A DNA stretch of 6,674 nt from CAZYWA01 sp964650975 [NCBI: uncultured bacterium] (lineage in GTDB: Bacteria; JADJOY01), in assembly GCA_964650975.1 (NCBI GenBank), contig CAZYWA010000450.1, positions 1 through 6,674 on the forward strand, written 5' to 3'. Positions 1-6,463 of the stretch are shown here, piece by piece (positions within the stretch are counted from its first letter, which is position 1; each line of letters opens with the position of its first letter). A program made the translations under genes and the position numbers. Below the pieces are notes generated by a model that ran no database searches, was not told the origin of the DNA, and was given only the letters and a program-made list of their open reading frames with translations.

Positions 1-892
1 TGGCGTGGAGGAGGATTCCCTCGGCTCCGTTTCCGTGCGCGACGCAGGCGAGCGCGGCCCCGGCCGCGAGCGATCCGGCCTCCAGCGCCTCGATCAAGAG
101 CAGCGGAGCGAACGCGTTCCCGGTGTGGCCGAGCTTGCCGAAGAGCGGATCGACCACGGCGCTGGGCGCGAGACCCGCGGCTCTCGCCACGGCCGCGATC
201 GAGCGCGCATCCGGGCCGGCGAGCGCGGCACGTGCGACGTCGCTGCCGGCGACGCTCGCCACCGCGAGCAATCCCCGGATCGCCTCGACCGCGTTCCGGT
301 GATAGCCGTGCTGCACCACGAAGCGGTCTTCCCAGCTGCGCAGGAACGGATCGTCCTCGCCGCGCCACACGTCGACGATCTCGTCGGCCACGCCGTGGCT
401 CGCCACGATCTCCGCCTGCACGTCGTGGGCGCCGATCAGGAACGCCGCGGCCCCGTCGCCGATCTCGCGCTCGAGAGCCGAGCGCGGCGCCGGAAGCCGG
501 CAGTCGGACGCGATCACCAGCACCGTGCGCGCGGAGCCGGCGGCGACCGCGTCGCGCGCCAGCCGAAGGGCGGCGACGCCGGAGCGCAGACACGAGGTCA
601 CGTCGACGGTGGCCACGGTGCGTTTCAAGTCGAGTGCCTTGGCCACCAGCGTGGCGGCGGATTTCTCGCGGAAGGGAAGGGAGGTCGACGCCAGATGGAT
701 CGCGTCGATCGAACCGCGCTCGACGTCGACGAGCGCGTCCATCGCCGCCGCGACGGCCATCGTCACCGCGTCCTCGTCGTGCGCCGCGACCGCGCGCTCG
801 GGCTCGCCCTCCTTGGCCGCGCGTCCGGCGGCGAGCGAGAGCGGCAGCCGCGTGGCCGGTACGTAGGCACCCCAGCGCGTGATCCCGATCAT
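1..892 (-). CDS. HMG-CoA synthase-like / thiolase-fold enzyme (partial, C-terminus beyond left edge)
   Basis: The gene starts at an ATG (892-890) and stays open to the window edge, giving 297 residues. The N-terminus (MIGITRWGAYVP) and the DEDAVTMAVAAAMDAL stretch at 39-54 match bacterial and archaeal proteins annotated as hydroxymethylglutaryl-CoA synthase family, which share the thiolase fold. A candidate nucleophile Cys101 sits in VTSCLRSG, followed by GDGAAAF (145-151), FGKLGHTGNA (251-260) and a closing AHGNGAEG (285-292). True HMG-CoA synthases use a Glu-Cys-His triad. Here the Glu position reads ASTSLPF (Thr70), and the region expected to carry the His (about 218-230) has none, so the reaction is probably not canonical HMG-CoA synthesis. 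Relatives often end in a zinc-ribbon/OB-fold domain, which would lie outside the window. The start overlaps the stop of the CoA-transferase gene (ATGA), which suggests translational coupling. The fold is confident; the reaction and substrate are unknown. Confidence 0.85.
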   Translation of the reverse strand, partial: MIGITRWGAYVPATRLPLSLAAGRAAKEGEPERAVAAHDEDAVTMAVAAAMDALVDVERGSIDAIHLASTSLPFREKSAATLVAKALDLKRTVATVDVTSCLRSGVAALRLARDAVAAGSARTVLVIASDCRLPAPRSALEREIGDGAAAFLIGAHDVQAEIVASHGVADEIVDVWRGEDDPFLRSWEDRFVVQHGYHRNAVEAIRGLLAVASVAGSDVARAALAGPDARSIAAVARAAGLAPSAVVDPLFGKLGHTGNAFAPLLLIEALEAGSLAAGAALACVAHGNGAEGILLHA

Positions 893-3381
893 GCGGTCAC
901 CTGCTCGCGCGCGAGCGCCGCGATCTGGTCGTCGTCGAGGCCCACGATGTCGCGCAGCACTTGCGCGGTGTGCTCGCCGAGCAAAGGCCCCGCGCTCGCG
1001 AAGCCGTTGCGAGCGCCGGAGATGCGAAACCCGGCGCGCTCGACCGCCACCGTGCCGAGCGCCGGATGAGCAAGCTTCTGGAAATGCTCGCGATGAGCGA
1101 GCTGCGGATCGGTCATGAGGTCGGCGCAAGTCTGAACCACGTGAGCCTCGATGCCCAGCCGCTGCAATCGCTCGGCGAGCTGCTCGGCGCGGCGCGGCTG
1201 CGTCCAGAGGGTGATGGCGCGCTCGACCGCGTCGGGATTCGCGAGCCGGACACTCGCGTCCAGCCAGGACGGATCGGGCTCGATCGAGTCGGCGTGCAGC
1301 TCGCGCGCGAGGACCTCCCACTGGTGGTCGTCTCGCACCGCGAGCGCCAGCCAGCGGTCGTTGCCGAGACAGGGAAAGACGCCGTGGGGAGCGGTGTCGA
1401 GGCTACGGTTCCCGAGGCGCACCGGCGAGGAGCCGGTGGCGCTCGCTTGGGCGACCGCGGCGGACAGTGCGTAGACCCCGGCCTCCACTTGCGAGACGTC
1501 GAGCGCCCGCCCCCGGCCGGTCTTTTCGCGCTCGAGGAGTGCGGCGGCGATCGCCGCGGCGATGAATCGCGGTGCCAGCGAATCGGTGATGGTCGCGTAG
1601 GGTCCGATCGGCTCGCGATCGGGCCAGCCGGTCAAGTGATTGAAGCCGGCGAGCGCCGCGCCCTGGCCGCCGAACCCGGGATAGTCGCGATGCGGGCCGG
1701 TCTGTCCGAAGAGCGAGCTCGAGACGCGCACCAGCCGCGGGTTGAGCGCCGCGAGCGTCTCGTCGCCGTAGCCCCACTTCGCCAGGACTCCGGGAGTGAA
1801 GTTCTCGGTGAGCACGTCGGCCCAGCGCACCAGGGCGCCCAGGAGCTCGCGCGCCCGCGGCTTCGCGAGGTTGAGCGCGACGCTCTTCTTCCCCGCATTG
1901 AGCAGCGCGAACATCGGCGACCGATCGAGCTCCTCGACCGATGGCGCGCCGCCGCTCACGTGCAACAGCCGGATGAAATCGGGCCTGAGCGCCGATTCCA
2001 CGCGGATCACCGTCGCACCGTGCTCCACGAAATACTTCGCCGCCGCCGGTCCCGCCGCACCGGCGCCGAGCTCCAGGAACCTGAGCCCCGCGAAGATCGG
2101 TCCAGAGTCTGCGGCGTCGTCGGAGTCGGAGTCCGGAACCGCGCCGCAGGCGCGCGGCGAGCTTGCCTCGCCGACTCGGGGGTGGAGCCCCGAAAAACTT
2201 GCCCGCACATCCGCCCACACCGACGATTCGTGCTCGCCGATCCCCGGTGCGCGGCAGCGGACACCGATGGCGTCGTCGACGGTGCGGGCAAAGCCGCCCG
2301 GCAGCTCGACGCGTCCGCGCCCGAACGGACCGGTCGAGACGGGAACGAAGAAGTCGCGTGCTCGCAGCTGCGGATCGGCGAGCGCCGCGGAAGCGTCCTG
2401 GCAGGGCGCCAGCATCAATCGTCGCGCGACCGCCTGCGCGTAGAGCGCGGCGCTGCTTTGCGAAGCGAAGAAGCCGGCGAAGGCGGCATCGAGCCGCGCG
2501 AGCTCCTCGGGATCGGCACGATTCGCGTCGAACCGCTTCCAGTCGTAGCTCGCGAGCCACTCGGGCGCGGCGCCGTGCTCGCCCATGAGCGCCACGATCG
2601 CCGCGAGGCCGGCGGCGCGCGCCGGCCCGCCGCGCAGGCCGAACGAGATCCAGCCGTCGGCGGTGCGCCAGATCTCGCGTGTGCGCCCGATCCGCGCCCC
2701 GGCCCGCTGCCTGAGCTTGCCGCTCAGCGCGTATTGGCCTGGGGCGGTGATGAGTGTCGCGAGCTGGGTCTCCTGGATCGAGACGTCGACGAAGGTGCCG
2801 GCATCCGGATCGCGTAGATGTCGCCGCCTGAGGGCGAAGAGGATCCCGATCGCCGCTTCGGCCGCGGCGTGCAGATACGCGGTGGGTGCCGTGGAGGCGA
2901 GCGGCGCGCGGTCCGGGTCGCCGGTGAGCGCCGCGTTGCCTCCCGCGGCGACGCACGTGTGGTCGCTCGCGAGCCACTCCGAGCGCGGTCCCGTCGAGCC
3001 GAAGGGCGTGACCGCGCAATGAATGATCCCTGGCCGCGCGGCCGCGAGACGGGCGGTGCCGAGCTCCCAGGAATCGAGCCCTTTGCCTGGATGGAAGGAT
3101 TCGAGCACCACGTCGCTCGCTGCGACCAGCTCGAGGAATCGGAGCTGGTCGTCCGTGGCGTGAAGGTCGAGCACGATGCCGCGCTTGCTGGTGTTCATCG
3201 CGAGCCACGGAATACCCGCCTCGGGATGGATCTCGCCGCCCACGAACGGCCCGCGCATCCGCAGCGGATCGCCGCCCGGAGGCTCGACCTTGATCACGTC
3301 GGCGCCGAGGTCGCCGAGGATCTTGCCGGCGAGATGGCCCCGCTCGTCCGTGACATCGATGACTCGAACGCCGCTCAGCAT
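889..3381 (-). CDS. Fused tandem class III (CaiB/BaiF) CoA-transferase, 830 aa
   Basis: This protein carries two complete family III CoA-transferase domains in one chain. Single-domain members are usually about 380-410 residues, so this is a head-to-tail duplication or fusion. Domain 1 spans about 1-388: it opens LSGVRVIDVTDERGHLAGK, has GADVIKVEPPGGDPLR at 26-41, and ends near PGIGEHE. Domain 2 spans about 429-825: it opens IFAGLRFLELGAGAAGP, has the ENFTPGVLAKWGY signature at 526-538, and ends LLGEHTAQVLRDIVG. Aspartates in VDVS (Asp199) and LDVS (Asp628) sit where CaiB and AMACR carry the catalytic aspartate, so both halves may be active. The linker at about 389-428 is Ser/Asp/Ala-rich and looks disordered. 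The family moves CoA between carboxylates through an acyl-enzyme anhydride. The DMSP enzyme DddD has a similar size and two-domain plan, but I see no specific reason to assign that role. The ATG at 3381 is preceded by a weak GAGTGA. The gene lies 187 bp after the synthetase gene and overlaps the next gene by 4 bp. Confidence 0.93.
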   Translation of the reverse strand: MLSGVRVIDVTDERGHLAGKILGDLGADVIKVEPPGGDPLRMRGPFVGGEIHPEAGIPWLAMNTSKRGIVLDLHATDDQLRFLELVAASDVVLESFHPGKGLDSWELGTARLAAARPGIIHCAVTPFGSTGPRSEWLASDHTCVAAGGNAALTGDPDRAPLASTAPTAYLHAAAEAAIGILFALRRRHLRDPDAGTFVDVSIQETQLATLITAPGQYALSGKLRQRAGARIGRTREIWRTADGWISFGLRGGPARAAGLAAIVALMGEHGAAPEWLASYDWKRFDANRADPEELARLDAAFAGFFASQSSAALYAQAVARRLMLAPCQDASAALADPQLRARDFFVPVSTGPFGRGRVELPGGFARTVDDAIGVRCRAPGIGEHESSVWADVRASFSGLHPRVGEASSPRACGAVPDSDSDDAADSGPIFAGLRFLELGAGAAGPAAAKYFVEHGATVIRVESALRPDFIRLLHVSGGAPSVEELDRSPMFALLNAGKKSVALNLAKPRARELLGALVRWADVLTENFTPGVLAKWGYGDETLAALNPRLVRVSSSLFGQTGPHRDYPGFGGQGAALAGFNHLTGWPDREPIGPYATITDSLAPRFIAAAIAAALLEREKTGRGRALDVSQVEAGVYALSAAVAQASATGSSPVRLGNRSLDTAPHGVFPCLGNDRWLALAVRDDHQWEVLARELHADSIEPDPSWLDASVRLANPDAVERAITLWTQPRRAEQLAERLQRLGIEAHVVQTCADLMTDPQLAHREHFQKLAHPALGTVAVERAGFRISGARNGFASAGPLLGEHTAQVLRDIVGLDDDQIAALAREQVTA
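893..902 (-). promoter_or_regulatory. Ribosome binding site of the HMG-CoA synthase-like gene
   Basis: On the minus strand AGGTG (902-898) lies 5 nt before the ATG at 892, inside the last codons of the upstream CoA-transferase gene. It supports this start over later in-frame ATGs and fits coupled translation through the ATGA overlap. Confidence 0.55.
2139..2193. repeat. Cluster of inverted repeats encoding the interdomain linker of the CoA-transferase
   Basis: Three potential hairpins lie within 55 bp. CCGCGC (2139-2144) pairs with GCGCGG (2152-2157). CGGCGAG (2155-2161) pairs with CTCGCCG (2167-2173) around loop CTTGC. TCGGGG (2176-2181) pairs with CCCCGA (2188-2193) around loop GTGGAG, followed on the plus strand by five A residues. 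The first two share bases and are mutually exclusive. A GGAGTC tandem lies just outside at 2122-2133. All of this DNA encodes linker, not domain core, as expected if it came from an old intergenic spacer or a small insertion. In such GC-rich DNA, chance inverted repeats are common, so the functional claim is weak. Confidence 0.4.
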
Positions 3382-3413
3382 CGTTCACTCGGGCGCTTTC
3401 GAAGCCATTGGAA

Positions 3414-3443
3414 CGCTCGCGCGCGAGGGACCGCGCGCGCTCC
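3414..3443 (-). repeat. Palindromic element copy 1 (GGAG head, GTCCCT loop), inverted
   Basis: Read on the minus strand: GGAG, arm CGCGCGCG (3439-3432), loop GTCCCT (3431-3426), arm CGCGCGCG (3425-3418), tail AGCG. The 8-bp stem is perfect. The CG-repeat arms could also pair in other registers, including a CTCGCGCGCGAG palindrome at 3416-3427. This copy points opposite to the other two, and its GGAG end faces that of copy 2 across 17 bp. Confidence 0.7.
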
Positions 3444-3460
3444 AAACCGCGCGCTCGGCT

Positions 3461-3491
3461 GGAGGGCCACCGGTCCCTCGGTGGCCAAGCG
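3461..3491 (+). repeat. Palindromic element copy 2 (GGAG head, GTCCCT loop)
   Basis: Read on the plus strand: GGAG, arm GGCCACCG (3465-3472), loop GTCCCT (3473-3478), arm CGGTGGCC (3479-3486), tail AAGCG. The 8-bp stem is perfect with a 6-nt loop. It shares the decamer CGGTCCCTCG with the other copies, but its arm sequence differs beyond the closing CG pair. Confidence 0.75.
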
Positions 3492-3527
3492 ATCGCTCGC
3501 TCGTCGAAGGGCCGCGTCCCGCCGCGC

Positions 3528-3557
3528 GGAGGGCTGCGGTCCCTCGCAGCCGAGGCG
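3528..3557 (+). repeat. Palindromic element copy 3 (GGAG head, GTCCCT loop)
   Basis: Read on the plus strand: GGAG, arm GGCTGCG (3532-3538), loop GTCCCT (3539-3544), arm CGCAGCC (3545-3551), tail GAGGCG. The stem is a perfect 7 bp. It is in direct orientation with copy 2, 67 bp away start to start, and ends 11 bp from the stop codon of the acyl-CoA synthetase gene. Confidence 0.75.
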
Positions 3558-3568
3558 CACGATCGCGC

Positions 3569-5251
3569 TCACGAGTAGGCCACCCCCTCGATCACGCAAT
3601 GCTCGGCCTTGAGGCGCGCGAGCGCCGCCTCGCGGAGCGGTGCGGCCTGGATTTTCTGCGTGCCGGTGAACGCGACCTCGTCGTGGGCGAAGAAGAGCAC
3701 CCGTTTGGGCACTTTGTACGCCGCGAGACGGGCCCGCAGGTACGCGCGCACGTCCGCTTCCGTGACGGAACCGTTGTCCGCGTTCGCGCCTGGCTCGGCG
3801 ACCGCGCACAGCACCACGATCTCGCCCAGGCTCGCGTGCCGCACTCCCACCGCGACCGCGGCGCGCAGCCCGGGAAACGAGCGCAGCTGGTTCTCGATCT
3901 CGACCGGGGAGACGTTGGCGCCTCCGGTCTTGATCATGCCGGTCATGCGGCCGTGCCAGTGGAGCTTGCCCATGGCATCGATCCGTCCCGAGTCGCCGGT
4001 GTGGAAGAATCCCTCGGCGTCGAAGGTGCTCTCGCGTGGAACCTTGTGGTAGCCGCGCATCAACGTCAGCCCGCGCACCGCGATCTCGCCCTCCTGGTTG
4101 GCGTCGAGGAGAGCACCGCTCTCCGGATCGACGATCCGGAGCTCGCAGCCCGGCAGCACGCGGCCGTGGTTGGCGCGCCGCTCCGCCGCGGGCGCCGTCG
4201 CGGGAATTGCGGTGACCAGCGTGAAGGTCTCGGTGAGGCCGTAGGTGGCCGATCGCCCCCAGCGGTCCTCGGTGATCCCCGCGAGCGGCGCGAGCGGCGA
4301 GCTCAGGTTGACCTGGGCGATGGAGCGCAGGTCGCGGCTGGCCGCCGCCGGGTGCTCGGCCAGCGCCTTCTCCTGATGAGGCCACGCGTGGATCGCGGTG
4401 GCGTGGTGGCGCTCGATGGTCGCGAGCGCCTGCTCCGCCTCGAAGGTCTCTTCGAGAAGCAGGGTCGCGCCGGCCGCGAGCGAAGCACCGAGCGACATCG
4501 CGAACCCTGCGGTCCAGAAAAGCGGATACGCGGTCCACACGGTGTCGTGGGGAGCGAGGCCTAGAAACTCCGCGAACCGCCAGCTCTGGATCACCGCGGC
4601 GCGCTGCGTGTGCAGCACGCCTTTCGGCTCCGCGGTCGATCCCGACGTGTAGACGATCATCGCGTCGTCTTCGGGTGTCACGGCGCGAGCGCGAAGATCG
4701 AGATCGGGTTCCGGGACTCGCTCCGCCGCTCGCACGGCTTCGTCCCAGGATTCGATGGTGAGCGCCGTCCGTAGCGCTGGGACTCCTCCCTCGGCGCCAT
4801 CGAGCACGATCACCTGCCGCAGGGAAGGGAGCGCCTTCTCCGGCTCGCACGCGATTAGATCGTCGAGATACCGATGCTTGAGCAGCGACGGCTGCAAGAT
4901 CAGCAGCTCGGCGTCCGCGTGGCGCAGCACGTGCGTTCGCTCCTCCGCGGTGGCGAACGTCGACACCGGCACGACCACTCCCCCCGCCAGCGCCACGGCG
5001 AACGCCGACACGACCCATTCGGGGCGGTTGCTCACGAGCAATGCCACGTGCGTGCCGCGGCCGACCCCCTTCGCGATCAGCGCGCGCGCCAGCGACCGGA
5101 CACGTCCGCGCAGCGCCACGAACGTGAGCGAGCGATTCTCGAAGACCAGCGCCACCCGCTGGCCGTGGCGGGCCGCGACGTCGTCGAGGAACGCGGGCAG
5201 CGTGTAACGGGCGGCGTCGGGCTGTAACGATAGACCGGCCTCGACGCTCAC
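3569..5251 (-). CDS. AMP-forming acyl-CoA synthetase (ANL superfamily), 560 aa
   Basis: This cytosolic enzyme would activate a carboxylic acid to its acyl-CoA through an acyl-AMP intermediate. The expected ANL motifs appear in order: P-loop YTSGSTAEPKG (201-211), YGLTE (337-341), GEIAVRG (388-394), HTGD with the ribose-binding Asp420, the hinge region HGRMTGMIKTGGANVSP (433-449), and FTGTQKI with Lys533, which fits the catalytic A10 lysine. The 560-residue length is normal for the family. One oddity is that the hinge reads GRMTGM where relatives usually have GRxKDM or GRTTDM, so Gly replaces the common acidic residue. The chosen start is GTG at 5251, 11 bp after the hydratase stop. It is the only plausible start before the conserved N-terminus (LPAFLDDVAARHG), though its ribosome site is weak. 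The reading frame stays open far upstream, but that part is out of frame over the hydratase gene. Substrate specificity cannot be read. Confidence 0.92.
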   Translation of the reverse strand: MSVEAGLSLQPDAARYTLPAFLDDVAARHGQRVALVFENRSLTFVALRGRVRSLARALIAKGVGRGTHVALLVSNRPEWVVSAFAVALAGGVVVPVSTFATAEERTHVLRHADAELLILQPSLLKHRYLDDLIACEPEKALPSLRQVIVLDGAEGGVPALRTALTIESWDEAVRAAERVPEPDLDLRARAVTPEDDAMIVYTSGSTAEPKGVLHTQRAAVIQSWRFAEFLGLAPHDTVWTAYPLFWTAGFAMSLGASLAAGATLLLEETFEAEQALATIERHHATAIHAWPHQEKALAEHPAAASRDLRSIAQVNLSSPLAPLAGITEDRWGRSATYGLTETFTLVTAIPATAPAAERRANHGRVLPGCELRIVDPESGALLDANQEGEIAVRGLTLMRGYHKVPRESTFDAEGFFHTGDSGRIDAMGKLHWHGRMTGMIKTGGANVSPVEIENQLRSFPGLRAAVAVGVRHASLGEIVVLCAVAEPGANADNGSVTEADVRAYLRARLAAYKVPKRVLFFAHDEVAFTGTQKIQAAPLREAALARLKAEHCVIEGVAYS

Positions 5252-5262
5252 GGCAGCACGGC

Positions 5263-6441
5263 TCAGCGGCTGGGTGATGTCTCGCTCGGAAGCAGCACCT
5301 CGGCCGTGCCGTCGGCCATGACCTCTTCGCGCTGGTTCTTCATGGTCACGGCGAGCGTTGCCACGGGCTGACCGGTGGCGGCGTGAGCGCCGAGCGCCGT
5401 CACGCGCGCGTCGAGGATGGTGATGTCGCCGGTCAGCGCGGGCGCCTTGTACGCCATCTTGCTGTGCAGCACCTCGCCCCATTCGCCGGCCCAGTTGCCG
5501 AGGTAATCGAGCACCCAGCTGCCCATCGAGGCGCCGTAGCCGTACGCGCGCGGCATGCCGATCCGCTGCGCGTAGCGATCGTTCACGTGACCGCGCGACG
5601 GGCCGTAGTAGAGGCCGTCGGTCTGCGTCGGATCGATCTTGGCCTTCTCGACGTCGCGGTCCATCTCGGTGAGCCAGCCGGCCTGGCGAAGCGACGTCGG
5701 TCCCGGATCCGTGCGGAAGGCACCCCATAGATTCTGCAGGAAGGCGCGCCACTCGCTGGTGAAGCTCGCGATCGAGTGCGGGCCGATCACGCGTTCCGGC
5801 AACGAGTCGCCCACTTGCACGCCGACGCGACGTCCGTGGCCGAGCGCCAGGAAGCTCCGGTAGTAGTCGAGCTTGCGGCGCTCCACGGGCTCGAGATCGG
5901 CGTCGCTCCACTCGGGCGCCGGGCTCGCGGAAGTGGATGCCGCGCCGCGCCGCCGCGCCGCTTCGTCAGCGATGTAGCGGATCGAGGTCGAGCGCTGCTT
6001 CGCGACCACCAGACCGTGCTGGTTGATGTAGGTGGTGTCGCCGCGCGAGAACATCGTGGGGCCGGCGAACTTGGTGTCGCGGACCTTGTAGTCGAAGAGC
6101 ATGCGATCGCGGGTGATGCGGTCGCCGGGCTCGATCCGCGGACCGAGGAACCACCACTCGTCGCCGCCGAACAGCATGTGCGAGCCGGCGATGGTCCCCT
6201 GGATCGACGGGGCCGCGCCGTGGCTGTCGTCGGTGCACACCGCGAAGGACTGCGGCGCCACCAAGCGGCCGAAGCGGCTTTCGCGGGCGAACTCCTCGTC
6301 GAAGTAGAGCGGGTTCGGGTTCTGCATCCCCTGCGACCAGCGCCGCACGTCGTTCACGTGCACCGGATCACGCAGCGTGCGCCCGCCGAGCGGCACACCC
6401 ACCCAGCGATCGACGTCGGAGGTGTCGAAGCTCACGGACAT
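5263..6441 (-). CDS. FAS1-like / MaoC-type acyl-CoA hydratase-dehydratase, 392 aa
   Basis: This is a two-domain hotdog-fold protein of the MaoC dehydratase N-terminal-domain (FAS1-like) group. The N-terminal half (about 5-160) contains NPNPLYFDEEFA (41-52), GSHMLFGGDEWWFLGPR (86-102) and DTKFAGPTMFSRGDTTYIN (122-140), very typical of this group. After a linker at about 160-180, the C-terminal half carries SRGHVNDRYAQRIG (282-295), where His285 and Asp288 could be the hydratase-type catalytic pair, and AYGYGASMGSWVLDYL. In the N-terminal copy the usual NPLHxD histidine is Tyr46, so the C-terminal half is the likelier active site. The likely reaction is hydration of an enoyl-CoA or dehydration of a 3-hydroxyacyl-CoA. 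The ATG at 6441 matches the family start (MSVSFDTSDVDRW) but has no strong Shine-Dalgarno sequence. The gene follows the amidohydrolase stop by 22 bp and is followed by the synthetase, which fits an acyl-CoA degradation operon. Confidence 0.9.
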   Translation of the reverse strand: MSVSFDTSDVDRWVGVPLGGRTLRDPVHVNDVRRWSQGMQNPNPLYFDEEFARESRFGRLVAPQSFAVCTDDSHGAAPSIQGTIAGSHMLFGGDEWWFLGPRIEPGDRITRDRMLFDYKVRDTKFAGPTMFSRGDTTYINQHGLVVAKQRSTSIRYIADEAARRRGAASTSASPAPEWSDADLEPVERRKLDYYRSFLALGHGRRVGVQVGDSLPERVIGPHSIASFTSEWRAFLQNLWGAFRTDPGPTSLRQAGWLTEMDRDVEKAKIDPTQTDGLYYGPSRGHVNDRYAQRIGMPRAYGYGASMGSWVLDYLGNWAGEWGEVLHSKMAYKAPALTGDITILDARVTALGAHAATGQPVATLAVTMKNQREEVMADGTAEVLLPSETSPSR

Positions 6442-6463
6442 GATCGGGCCCCGAAGCTCATCG

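Larger units (their letters stand above)
3382..3568. other. 187-bp intergenic region between CoA-transferase and acyl-CoA synthetase genes
   Basis: This is the only sizeable gap in an otherwise tightly packed gene set. It contains three matching palindromic elements (3414-3443, 3461-3491, 3528-3557) and a degenerate fourth candidate near 3507-3529, where CCGCG (3512-3516) can pair with CGCGG (3525-3529). No hairpin is followed by a T-run in the direction of the genes, so none is a classical intrinsic terminator. I see no convincing -35/-10 pair upstream of the ATG at 3381, although 3391-3413 is less GC-rich than its surroundings. Likely roles are REP-like DNA or an mRNA processing or stability element within the operon. 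Confidence 0.7.

Noticed and set aside
903-916. Perfect palindrome GCTCGCGCGCGAGC, with its core CTCGCGCGCGAG repeated at 1300-1311 and 3416-3427
   Set aside because: The first two encode Leu-Ala-Arg-Glu with preferred codons inside the CoA-transferase gene. In GC-rich coding DNA this is expected, and the flanks do not match the GTCCCT elements.
961-2817. A long plus-strand open frame (618 codons) opposite the CoA-transferase gene, plus similar ones at 5-1069 and 3176-4564
   Set aside because: They are antisense shadows produced by high GC at third codon positions. Their proteins are Arg/Ala/Gly-rich with no recognisable domain, while the minus strand carries clear families.
1403-3445. A second minus-strand open frame (680 codons) over the CoA-transferase, and one at 3375-5018 over the synthetase
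   Set aside because: Arg-rich out-of-frame readings of well-supported genes, without any motif.
3507-3529. A fourth copy of the palindromic element
   Set aside because: The sequence is reminiscent (GGGCCGCG then TCCC), but it lacks the GGAG head and the exact GTCCCT loop, and its stem is only 5 bp. It is at best a decayed copy.
3528-3557. Intrinsic terminator after the acyl-CoA synthetase gene
   Set aside because: The hairpin is strong, but no T-run follows it in the gene direction, and the same element occurs in the opposite orientation nearby.
5252-5911. Upstream extension of the acyl-CoA synthetase frame to an ATG at 5911 (780 aa)
   Set aside because: The extra ~220 residues are an out-of-frame reading of the hydratase gene. 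Family homology begins just after the GTG at 5251.
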